64,000 bases of DNA from Cryptomeria japonica (taxonomy: Eukaryota; Streptophyta; Pinopsida; Cupressales; Cupressaceae): positions 446,068,538 to 446,132,537 of the forward strand of contig NC_081413.1 of the NCBI RefSeq assembly GCF_030272615.1. The letters are read 5' to 3'. Positions within the stretch are counted from its first letter, which is position 1, and the number at the start of each line of letters is the position of its first letter. Below are positions 47,501 to 56,592 of this stretch, one piece after another. The position numbers and the translations under genes were made by a program. Below the pieces are notes generated by a model. It had not been told where the DNA came from. It worked only from the letters and a program-made list of their open reading frames with translations, and searched no databases.

Positions 47501-47704
47501 GAATCTTTATCTCCTATTCATCATAAAGTCCTTTCCTCTAGGGATAAGGCTCTAATAAATTACACTCATCCCTCTTCTAAGATTTCTTGTGACTTTTCTT
47601 CTTCAATTTTTATCACTTTATACATGTTTTTGATCTCACTTATAGTTGAGCATTTAGCATGTCATATTCAAATACCTCATTCAATCTATCATGTCTTTAA
47701 ATAA
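44591..47704 (+). CDS. Retroelement protein: Tat-like aspartic protease + G-patch-like motif, no RT
   Basis: The 1,037-residue ORF starts at MSDFYLQDI (shared with A). Residues 1-480 are acidic, Ser/Pro/Asn-rich and mostly disordered in style, with repeated (L/I)xVQGG/A phrases near 400-460. Residues near 525-600 (YDLIEQLKTTPAKISLWDLI) and the following protease match plant Tat/Ogre-type gypsy polyproteins: catalytic D608 in RRTLVDNGSGLNV (D-N-G for D-T-G) and NLLLGRPWIHSMQAVPSTLH at about 677-696. A G-patch-like motif follows at about 871-910 (KHGYHGNGCGAHEQGI … FGLGY). The last 120 residues include a hydrophobic stretch (FITLYMFLISLIVEHLACHI). There is no zinc knuckle, RT, RNase H or integrase. 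The protein probably acts in particle assembly or maturation with a partner element. Antisense open frames over it are shadows. Confidence 0.92.
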   Translation: MSDFYLQDIHICDDYELDEALDEFLKPKYTKPSFYQKLINIVTMPFRCDEKDKSNDSSQGYIPISSSTKSSNMVVFNDPLYEEISPFESKDKPFNRYDHALLNDALDAFVSPKKHSLHEDPFVQEDDIIPTFPSDGLSFSNKIPTRDDEFMINAYPSPKVGLTHKHPLEKEDEIISNFLNSLSPKDHIEHVLRKEDEFNTSIDALPPKDEELINNVISSPEIDNTSNIPFNNLTIWDEPLEEGIDYSLPLAKGDEIKIGNSLDSFSPSLNLNHSPSKNIASPSPQLGSTHKETLVQNKMVNISFKDLHLKSETLESNVDPSPREFIPHVDPLMIEDDMTFPSITLPTGTSMPTPGLSPKIDLICDKILVQEKTINNFSNTFVHSSKPSLINLIHVNETPNKPLFTVQGACPSQNSQPLNKPILVVQGGYANDSFCTPKKPIITVQGGYSTKSPDEYAKQMTRESYHAVAHTYNTRNNRQPNPPPVIPTSLPPSQPILPQAPRISQVLGKEYDLIEQLKTTPAKISLWDLIQTSSAHHGMLQDALKDLNVPPPNTSSNIVSLVNSMMNPKAQIVFTQDELPTSEIQHQYDPLMIVVIINDTAIRRTLVDNGSGLNVCSINLLHKMNVDTSLIELDSRPIRGFDNVAKSSLGIITLPITVGPVTLPTPIHVMSGNLTYNLLLGRPWIHSMQAVPSTLHKQVKFIYNNKTYTLIGDNNFQACLQTSTSKGSSSKPSSSSDDLLNKIPMDGSSPSNNQNSLDESEVPEEDSSQLESTHEKAFDAEMVLAEDDWGSLDFTPTFVGEYRVPPRELKVKKKEETRDQLVLPKPMSNNFMASSQTSSPHTSNSEEFDSLSYEKPPSLSEMADHYGRGFRIFAKHGYHGNGCGAHEQGIKVPLENNLHNYAFGLGYNPCKPTKASKRPSLSANAIFSSDDDLTSTKSSSTSINSHSPHKEILAMNKSLYDSPQISKSTYESLSPIHHKVLSSRDKALINYTHPSSKISCDFSSSIFITLYMFLISLIVEHLACHIQIPHSIYHVFK

Positions 47705-49583
47705 CATTAATGGCTGTTATGTTGCTCATCATTATGTGACATTGGTAGCTCATTTACTGGGGGCTCATTGTCATTCATGATGGTACAATTTCAAGTGCAA
47801 TCATATTTTTGAAGCAACATAATAGCCTAATTTTCTTGTTCCTAGGGGGACAAGAGTGATTTCATACATCTCTTCTTTTTATGGTTAAAGTTTCCCTTTG
47901 GGGTAATAATGTGGAAATATTGATCATCTTTTCTTTAGAATCCTCTTTTCCTAGATATGGGAGAAGATGTGTATTCTCTTTCTTATCCTACCCACTTCCT
48001 ATGAGGAGCATTTTACATACACTAATGTCTTGCTTGCATGAACTCATGTGAGTATGTAGTACATTTTGTTCATGTCTGAATCTCTCCCTGGAAGATTGAG
48101 TAAGTCCTTCTCATTGACCTTATCCTTGGGAGGCAATGATCTTTCCTTATTTTTATCTAAGGATCCACTTTTTCCTATTTCGTGGATGGTTTGAACTTTA
48201 TTACTTGATGTTATTCCTTGTATGCATTTGTTGTTGTTTGTTCAAGGATTCTCTCTTACAAGAGGTGTAAGTCCTTGACTACAACCTCTTTTGCACTTGG
48301 TAAAATACATCCATAATGAATTCACTCTCCCGATTGGGTTAAAAAGAGCATCATCCTTCATTAAGAATCACTTTCACCTCACAAAAGAAGGAAGTATTGC
48401 ATTCTTATTCTCTTCTTTGTCTTATTCTAGAAGATGTTATATTTGTCTAAGACAATTTCTCTCAGGGATAGGTGTCTTTTGTACAAATATCTCTTCTCCT
48501 CTAAGGATCTCCTTTACACATACTACAAGATATCCCTTTTCAACTATCTTATCCTTGCTTAAGGAGTGCAGAACTCTCTTGCTTGGATCTATGACATTGT
48601 TGCATTTTTGGGGTATCTTATTTTGTGATGAAGGTAGGTATCCTTGTTCTACTTTGCTTATGACATAAACATTACACTTTTTGAGCAATGGGTCATTCTC
48701 AGAACCAGAGCACAGACTCTTAGAGTGAGATGTCTCCATTTTTCTTTTATGCAAGGTGATTATTCTCGGAACTAGAGCACAGACTCTTAGAGCGAGATGT
48801 CACGCTTTTGTACTGTACATATATGGGTTGTAGCATATTCGGGCATAGACTCCTATGAGGTGCTTCTAACCTCCCTTACACACACATGCACGAGGTTGAG
48901 TGGAACTAGTGGCATAAGGCTAGACTTTCTCACTCTCCTCCCTTACATGGATCACCTAGACAGACTCTAGGGGCTAGTTTTCCTTGTCCTTTTTCCCATG
49001 GATCAGCTAGACAAGATCTAGGGGCGAGAAGTCCATGTTTTTCTCTCTCACTATTCTTCTCATGGATCACCAATGTGTGTATTCATGCTTTTTTCCTTTC
49101 TTTTCTTCTCTTTGCATTTTGTTTCCATTTACATCCTTCATCTTGTGTTAGAGAACTCTCAAATCCTCACACTCTTTGTTGTGTTGGAATTGAGATTTAG
49201 TCCTCTTTCTTACCAAATGATTCTCCATTAGTTTTTGATCTCATATCAAATCTTCTTGTCAGCATTTGTCATCAATATTCTTTAACAATTCGAAGTGGTA
49301 AACATGATACCCTGTTTCAACTCACTAAAATTAGCAAGCCGAAACAGGGGGGGGCATATAGCTACCCTCAAATTTTCATCACCTTCCTTAGTAAGCATTA
49401 GGTGATTTTGTGATCTAACGTGTGTTTTGTAGGGTGCGGTTCCTAACTGTGTACTGCAGATACCGCTGGGGGCTTCGTTCGACAGACTTATGGATATATC
49501 CTTTTTCAAATAATGTTTACTTTTCTGTACTTTAGCTTGCATATGCACGTAGTGTTCATATGACCGCTAAAGTGGGGGCTAAA
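47705..49583 (+). other. Non-coding 3' internal region of element B, with PPT
   Basis: About 1.9 kb, collinear with 38,403-40,086 of A plus about 195 extra bases near 47,880-48,075 absent from A. It carries the same repeated 'accagagcacagactctta' and 'catggatca.ctagaca' phrases. The PPT AAAGTGGGGGCTAAA (49,569-49,583) abuts the LTR. No protein domain was recognised. Confidence 0.75.
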
Positions 49584-51253
49584 TGTAGTGTCATAAACTG
49601 TACGCACTTGCTAGGGTGGTACAATTTCACACCTAGTTTAGCACCTGCCTTGGTGCATTTTGCATTTTGAATTGCATTTCCCCTTTAGCACTTAATTAAT
49701 TAAATTAATTAGGTCTAAGGTTCTATTTCATCATCTTCCACATCATAAAGTTGGGCCCTTTCATTAAAGTGTGCCCCTTTCATTTTATTCTTCCAATACA
49801 TCATTTAATCAAAAACCCTAATTAGGTCCTATTTTGAACTTGGGGGCTTGATTTTGGGGGTCAAAACATCTCGAAATCAGCTGTAACTTCGGGATTCTCT
49901 CTAAAATCATCATATTCGACGGCCCTGAAAATTTGGTGAAAAGTTGTCAGGACCATGGCGCCCGGCGTGCACATGGTCCTAGACATTTTTCCCGAACTTT
50001 TAGGAGCACGACCCAATCATAAAATAAAGCTTAACCCCAAGAAATTGGTGGGAGATTCAATCTCTAGGTTGGCCAAAAGTTGGAATTAAGACCTAGGGTG
50101 TCATATATAAGAGCTCTCTTTCTTCATTTGAAAGGAGGGGAATTTTGGCTTGGGAGGACCTTCTATGCAGCGAAAGAGAAGATCTTTGAAGACTTCAATA
50201 ACATTCAACATCCATCCATCAAGCATTCATCAATTTCATTCATTTAGGGCTTGGGAGACATTGAAGGACAATAGGAGATTACCGACTAAAGATTGGCTTG
50301 TACTCCTCCCTTAAGGGTTGGGTATGATTTCATGTTGTTTTCATGTCTTTGCATAAGCTTCAATATATCCTTTATTCATGCTTTAGATCACTTTGCATCT
50401 TGATTTAGAGCATTTACATTATCATTTACAAGCAATTAGGGTTTACTTTCTAGGTTGCTCTAGTTTGCTTTCTTGCATTTAAGGACCTTGCACACACACT
50501 AGGTCTGCACACACAATACATTTTACAATACAACTTGGCTATTCGTGGAGGTGGAAATCACCGAAGCGGGGGTTTGACTAAGGCAAAACCATATATAGCC
50601 GCCCACCACACCTTTTCAGATATAAGTGCAGGTTTCGAAATTCGGACGATGCCGCAAGTTACAGATCTGGAAGAAGCAGACGGAGACCGAACTTCACACC
50701 AAATCTCAGAGAAAAAGACCAGGATAGGGGCGTGGGGCACCCTGGTCCTACCAGGATAGGGGCGCTGGGCACCCCGGTCCCTGGGATAGGAGCGCTAGGC
50801 ACCCTGGTCCTCCTGACAGACAACATTTTCAGCATTTTTGACAGCTTTTTCCAGAGTGCAAAACAACAGTTTCTGGAGCAGTTTCAGGGGCAGAATCAGG
50901 ACAGTGGCACCCGCACCCCCATCCTGAACATTTTCAGTCAGATTTTAACTCCAGGTATGCATTTACATTCTTGTCTTGTCCTTGTGTTTACAGCTTTCCA
51001 TTGTTTAAGTTCAATTCTGCAATCTTGTTATTAGTTCGTACTTGCACTTTGGGGTTAGGGATTGAACTTACATCGTTTCATCTTTCAATTGCAACAAAGG
51101 AATAGAAATCCTAATAGGTAGCCCATGGCTCTCTCTTCCACAAGAAGAAGTAGCCAATTGTGTGATACCTCTAGGCTCTTTCGTATTCCACAAGTGTGTG
51201 GTTGAAAGTGAGATTAGGGCATGTTGACCTAGTCTCGCTTTTTCCCCTACACA
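49584..51253 (+). repeat. Element B 3' LTR
   Basis: 1,670 bp, beginning TGTAGTGTCA (the 5' copy has TGTAGCATCG) and ending CCCTACACA, followed by TSD AAGAT (51,254-51,258). The GC-rich block is at 50,720-50,818. Confidence 0.97.
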
Positions 51254-52120
51254 AAGATGAATGAAGAAGGTAAGATAATCTGACACAAAGAAAGGTTAGT
51301 TTGTAAAGGGTATGCTCAAGTAGAAGGTATTGACTTTGAATAAAATTTTGCACCGATTGCTAGGTTAGAGGCAAGAAGAATATTTTTAGCTTTTTCTGCC
51401 TGTAAAGGATACAAGGTGTTCCAAATGGATGTCAAATCTGCATTTCTAAATGGTAAGCTTGAAGAAGACATGTATATGGAACAACCATAAGGATATATTT
51501 TACATGATGATGTGAGTTTTGTATGTCAATTGAAGAAAGCCTTGTATGGTGTGAAGCAGGCCCCCAGAGCATGGTATTCTTGGTTAGACAAATACTTGAA
51601 AGAGGAAGGATTCTGAAAAGGGAATGCAAACAAGAACTTGTATATTAAGGTAAATGGAGATTATATAATTATATTTGTTGTATATGTGAATGACATTATC
51701 TTTGGTGGAGACAAGGACATCATGTGCAAGGAATTTACAGATTAGATGAAGACAAAATTGGGGATGTCCATGCTAGGTAAGTTGTCCTATTTTCTTGGTT
51801 TGTAGATCTCATAGCAGGAGAAAGGAATTTTAAACAAATACTTAAAAGAGGAAGGATTCTAAAAAGGGAATGCAAACAACAACTTGTATATTAAGGTAAA
51901 TGGAGATCATATGATTGTAGTTGTTGTATATGTGGATGACATTATCTTTGGTGGACACAAGGACATCATGTGCAAAGAATTTGTAGATCAGATGAAGACA
52001 AAATTCAAGATGTCCATGCCAGGTGAGTTATCCTATTTTCTTGGTTTGCAAATCTCATAGCAGGAGAAAGGAATTTTCATTTCATAGACCAAGTATGTTA
52101 AAGACATGTTGAAAAGTTTC
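51254..52120 (+). pseudogene. Element D reverse transcriptase, main piece, with internal duplication
   Basis: Text continues from 42,756: [18 protein letters not shown] near 51,285-51,345, FQMDVKSAFLNGKLEEDMYM near 51,420-51,480, and LKKALYGVKQAPRAWYSWLDKYL near 51,530-51,600. The catalytic box appears twice because 246 bp (82 codons) are tandemly duplicated: copy 1 from 51,590 has YVND and copy 2 from 51,836 has YVDD. Several TAG codons and one premature junction kill the frame. The enzyme would copy element RNA into cDNA. Confidence 0.88.
51590..52081 (+). repeat. Tandem 246-bp duplication inside D RT
   Basis: The sequence from 'aaatacttgaaagaggaag' at 51,590 to 'aggagaaaggaatttta' recurs from 51,836 with about 95% identity. 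The period of 246 is divisible by three. Element E has a single copy (60,690-60,940). Confidence 0.93.
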
Positions 52121-52884
52121 AAATGGAGGGAAGAAAACCGGTAAGTAATCCCATGGTTACCGGTTGTAAACTGAGAAAACTAGAGGAGTCACCGGAAGTA
52201 GAGAAGACACTGTATAGGTTTATGATTGGTAGTTTGTTATATCTAAAAACATCTAGAATAGATATTGTACGAGCTATTTTAATGGTTGCAAGATTCCAAG
52301 TTGTTCCTAAATAGTTTCACTTCAATGCAGTCAGCAGAATTTTTAGGTACCTACAAGGAACAATCAGTTATGGCCTGTGGTATCCAAAGAAAGGAGACTT
52401 CTCTTTCTAGGCTTATATTGATGCAGATTTGGTAGGATGTATTGATGACTGGAAGAGTACAAGTGGAGGTTTTTTCTACTTAGGAGTCTAGTTAGTATCA
52501 TGGCACAAAAAGAAGCAAGATTCAGTGTCACTAGCTACCGCTAAGGTAGAGTATATAGCAGTTTCTACATGTTGCTCACGGGCATTATGGATTAAGTAGA
52601 CACTAAAGGGCATAGAAGTGGAGATACCTGAACCTATTCCAATCTAATGTGATAACTCAAGTGAAATCAACATCTCCAAGAATCCAGTAATGCAGTCAAG
52701 AATAAAACACATTGCAATCAAGTATCACTTCTTGAGGGAAAAGGTAGTAGACAAAGAGGTCATAGTGGAATATGTTCCAACCGGTGAGAAAATTGTTGAC
52801 ATATTTACCAAGCCACTTCCTTTGGGCCCATTTGAGTACTTGAGACAAAAGATGGGAGTTGTCCCACCATCCGACATCACTTAA
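52121..52884 (+). pseudogene. Element D RNase H and C-terminus of pol
   Basis: The link region NPMVTGCKLRKLEESPEVEK (52,140-52,215) and YRFMIGSLLYL are the usual copia RT/RNase H connection. RNase H text (YIDADLVGCIDDWKSTSGG) lies near 52,415-52,470, with ATAKVEYIA near 52,535 and the final helix HIAIKYHFLREKVVD near 52,710. Pol ends GPFEYLRQKMGVVPPSDIT at the stop 52,882-52,884. Several TAG codons are present. RNase H removes RNA from the hybrid during reverse transcription. Confidence 0.87.
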
Positions 52885-53124
52885 ATATGTAGCAAGATGT
52901 ATGGTTCAGGGGGAGTCAACAATTGTTACTATTTTATGACTCCTGAGTCATGAAGCATGGACATAGGGGGAGAATGTCTCCTTCCGGTTGATGACAAAGG
53001 GAGAGATTATGGTTATAGTCTAGTAGTATGATTGGTGTCAGACTAAGGTTCCTTTTTCCATTTCTATCAAAGGGGGAGAGAAACCAGAAGAGAAAGTGTT
53101 GACATCAATGCAAAAGGGGGAGAT
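52885..53124 (+). other. Element D 3' untranslated region with PPT
   Basis: 240 bp with several purine-rich phrases ('tcagggggagtcaac', 'tagggggagaatg', 'aaagggggagag'). The last, AAAAGGGGGAGAT (53,112-53,124), abuts the 3' LTR and serves as PPT. Element E has the same layout before 61,953. Confidence 0.85.
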
Positions 53125-54779
53125 TGTTAGCATTGAGTTTTCATTGATGTCAACCAGTATTGTAGGTTACCGATAGAGTGTGTCAACTGGTATGAAGAAC
53201 ATTGAATTGGCTTAAAGAAAGGAAGTATTTTATGAGTTGATAGATAATACCACCAGTATGAGGTGAGATGCAGGAGTGTGTTGGAACACTTGAGTAGTAA
53301 CTGGTAAGGCATAAACCAGTATGGTGGCTAGATTTTTGTTTGTGATGAAGAGGCAGAATGTTGATAAATCACAACAACCGATGAGTTGAACAAGAAGAGT
53401 GACATGAATAAATTGTTAGGATGATATATTGCCAATAAGAGTGATTAATTAGTATATTGGTCATACTAGTAAGGTTCTATCGGTAGAAGGGTTTGTCAGT
53501 TGTTCAAGGTTGAGTCGACCCTATGTTGGTGAGCTGAATATATGCCAATGTGTCCTCCATGGAGCTGAGGTAGTAAACATGTAGAGGTTGATGAAATGTT
53601 CATGAAATTGGTGGTTATTAAATGATAAAACCACAAATCGCGGGATGATATATGACTAATGTGGCTCGAGGAAGAATGGACAACAGAGAATGATATGGTA
53701 GTTGTTGGTATTGTGATCAAGGCATGAAATCCAATTGTAGATTGACCTTCAATTAGAAATAGCTGGGTGAAATAAGGTCGACAAAGATCAAGGTTGTAAA
53801 GAAGGGTTAGGTTTTCTATTTTTATCAAGCATGCATTGGATGAATAAAAACATGTACAAATGCATCTCCCCAACACTGCTGAGTGATCCAAGGCAGATCG
53901 AATTAGATTTGATATAGATTTGGTTGAAGGAAAGAAACCATAACCACTTGAAGTTTGAATTAATTTTTGGTGGGAAAATTTTCTCTTAAAAACACAAGGC
54001 GAAATTGATGAGGTTGCTGCTGCAAAATGATATATGATTATGCTAGTGAATAAAAGAGAGATAGAAAAGATTGTTTAAGTGAAAAACAAGAAAAATACTA
54101 AGTGATTGTGTGTTGAAGGACAAACCGGTAAGGTGTGTGAACCGATAGAGAACAAACCGACAGAGACAAAACTTAGCAAAGTGTGAGTAGGTGTGAAGTG
54201 AATCCAACAGACAGAGGAAGAGAATTTTTCAATAGAGTAAGGACCAGCATAAATGCAGTGTTGCAATGTGTATGGAGGTTTCACAAACTGGTAATATTAA
54301 AACCGATAGAGTAGAGTATTGAAGGGTTGAAAAACTTCATTTGCAACAGGGAATTTATTTTTGTATTTGAATCTTCATATTGTCTTCACTAAGTAGATGC
54401 TTACTGTTGGCATTGTCGATCCTTTAGGTTGTAGCCTATAAATTGTTTAGTGGTTGGTACTCATAAATCAGGGCTTGGTGTTCCTTGCATTGGTTCCCAA
54501 AAAGTGTAATCAGATCATTTTCATTATGAGGTTGGATTGGAGAAGAAGATCTCCAACAACTATTCTCAGAGAGGTTTTTCCCACATTGGTTTTTCCTTGT
54601 ATATCTGTTGTTATGTGATGTATTCTTGTGTATGTGTTACTTTTATGTTATAGAAAATCCTTTCACAAACTTAGATTGCATAGTTTGTCTTATTGTTCAA
54701 CACTTTGTTGTTTCATATTGTACCGGTATATCCCTAATTAAAGAAAAAGTGTTATATCATTGATTCACCCTCCTCTCAG
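53125..54779 (+). repeat. Element D 3' LTR, main part
   Basis: Starts TGTTAGCATTGAG and matches 22,445-24,156. It stops at '…cctctcag' where element E begins; the missing last 19 bp (tgatacattgtgtccaaca) are found at 63,799-63,817 beyond E. Confidence 0.93.
54775..54779 (+). other. Target-site duplication of element E, left copy
   Basis: CTCAG is repeated exactly at 63,794-63,798. Rejoining restores the D LTR end. Confidence 0.92.
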
Positions 54780-56517
54780 TGTTGGCATTGAGTTGTCATT
54801 GATGTCAATTAGTATTGCAGGCTATTGGTAGGGGTATGTCATCCGGTATAAATAATATTGAACCAGAATAAGGAAGATTAACATGAAGGCTTGTCAACCG
54901 GTATGGTGGAAGACAAGTATTGCAGGTTGTTAGTAACATCATCAGTAAGAGGTGATATGAAGTTGTGTGTTGGTATGACAAGTTGTAGCTGGTAGAAAGG
55001 TTGGTTATTTTTCTTGTGATAATGTTTGTGATAAAGAGGCAGAGTGACAAAGAGATCACAAACCAGCAGAGGTGAAGATGTGCTATCGGTGTAGTGTGCA
55101 CTACCAGTTTGCAAAAAGAGAAGGTCTCACTAGAAAGGGCTTGTGCCAGTGTGAGTTTGTTGAATGTTCAAGTTTAAGATAATCTTGTATCAGTGAGCTA
55201 AGTGTATGCTGATGTGATTCCATGTGGAGCTAAGGTGGCAAGAATGTAAAGGTAGGTGAATTTTCCATCAACATGGTTGTTGGAGGAGTTAGTCGACATT
55301 AATGAAACAACCAAAAATCACGTCTCAATAATAGATTGGTGTGGCTTGAGAAATAATGAATGATAGAGAAAGATCATGGAGTTGTTGGCACCTGGATTGA
55401 AGAAAATAAATCAGATTGTAAGAGGACCTTGAGAGGGAAATAACTGGGTCATAAATGAGTCGACAAATTTCAAGGCTGCAAATCATGGTCGGGATTACTA
55501 TCTTTAGCAAATATGCATTGAATGATGGAAACTATGTACAGATGCATTCCTCCAAAGCAAGTGATCTATCCAAGGCATATTGGATCAGATCTAATGAAGA
55601 TTTGATCATTGGAAGAAACCTTAACCACCTAAATTTGAATTGGTTTTTTGTGGGAAAGTCTAAAGTTTAAATATAGTGGCTTAAGACAAATAGTAAAGTG
55701 GCTGGATAGTGAAGATAAGTGTGAAATTGTTGTCTGAGAGCCGAAGAGAAAAACACTTGAAGTGTTTTCTGAGTGAAGACTGTACCAATAAGGTGAAGCA
55801 GGGTAAACTAGTGTAAGGAACAAACCGACAGAGTTAGCATAGGATGTAGAGGTGAAGATCTGAAGGAAGCAACATCTAATAAAGAGTGATCAGTGTGAGG
55901 TGAATTTGGAAGATATTGTGAGAGGGGACTTGGCAAAGTTAGAATCAATAGAAAAGAAAAGTTGTAGAGTGTGTGGAGGAAACTCAGATCGGTAAGGTTG
56001 ATACCTACAAAGCAGAATATTGTAAGTTTACAAAACTTCTTTTGCAACAGGGATCTCATTTGTATAACTGAGATTTATATTGTTTCCACTGAGTTGGTTC
56101 TTAGTTCAGGGGTTGTAGCTCCTTTAGGTCATAGCCTATAAATTATGTAGGGGTTGGTTCTCCTTTGAGTTGGTGCTCATAAATTAGGGGTTGATACTCC
56201 TTGGGTTGGTGCCCTAAAATTGTAATCAAATCTTTTACATTGTGAGGTTGGGTTGGAGCAGAAGATCTCCAATAGTAATTCTCACTGAGGTTTTTCCCAC
56301 ATTGGGTTTTCCTCGTATATTTGTTGTTGTGTGATGCAATCTTGTGTATGAGTTATGTTGATGTTATAGCAAATCCTTTCACACACTTAACTGGCACTGT
56401 TTGAGCTACCGATTAGCACTTAGTTTATTCTATATATTACCAGTATATCCCTATCGAAGAAAAAGTGTTTAAATCACTAATTCACCCCCCCCTCTCAGTG
56501 ATCCATTGTGTCCAACA
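54780..56517 (+). repeat. Element E 5' LTR
   Basis: 1,738 bp, TGTTGGCATTGAG…GTCCAACA. It is related to but distinct from the D LTRs. It has the degenerate 'ggggttg..gctcctt' block near 56,110-56,215. The partner is 61,953-63,793. Confidence 0.95.
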
Positions 56518-56519
56518 AT

Positions 56520-56531
56520 TGGTATTAGAGC
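56520..56531 (+). other. Primer-binding site of element E (initiator tRNA-Met type)
   Basis: TGGTATTAGAGC has one mismatch from the usual copia PBS and lies 2 bp inside the LTR. Confidence 0.92.
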
Positions 56532-56592
56532 CTAGATACCCTATTTTATCAATGTGTTCTCTAGCTTGGGTAGATCTTGTCAAGTGTTCAGA

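Larger units (their letters stand above)
42757..51253 (+). mobile_element. Element B: non-autonomous gypsy (Tat-like) retrotransposon with intact ORF
   Basis: The 8,497-bp element is inserted in D with exact TSD AAGAT (42,752-42,756 and 51,254-51,258). It has the same structure as A and one uninterrupted 1,037-codon ORF. Internal sequence outside the ORF is non-coding and no polymerase or integrase is encoded. It is the best-preserved element in the window and probably one of the youngest insertions. Confidence 0.97.

Noticed and set aside
47590-47704. Hydrophobic stretch at the end of the B protein as an envelope-like transmembrane domain
   Set aside because: One segment of about 20 residues at the C-terminus with no signal peptide or ectodomain features; noted in the feature but too weak for an envelope call.
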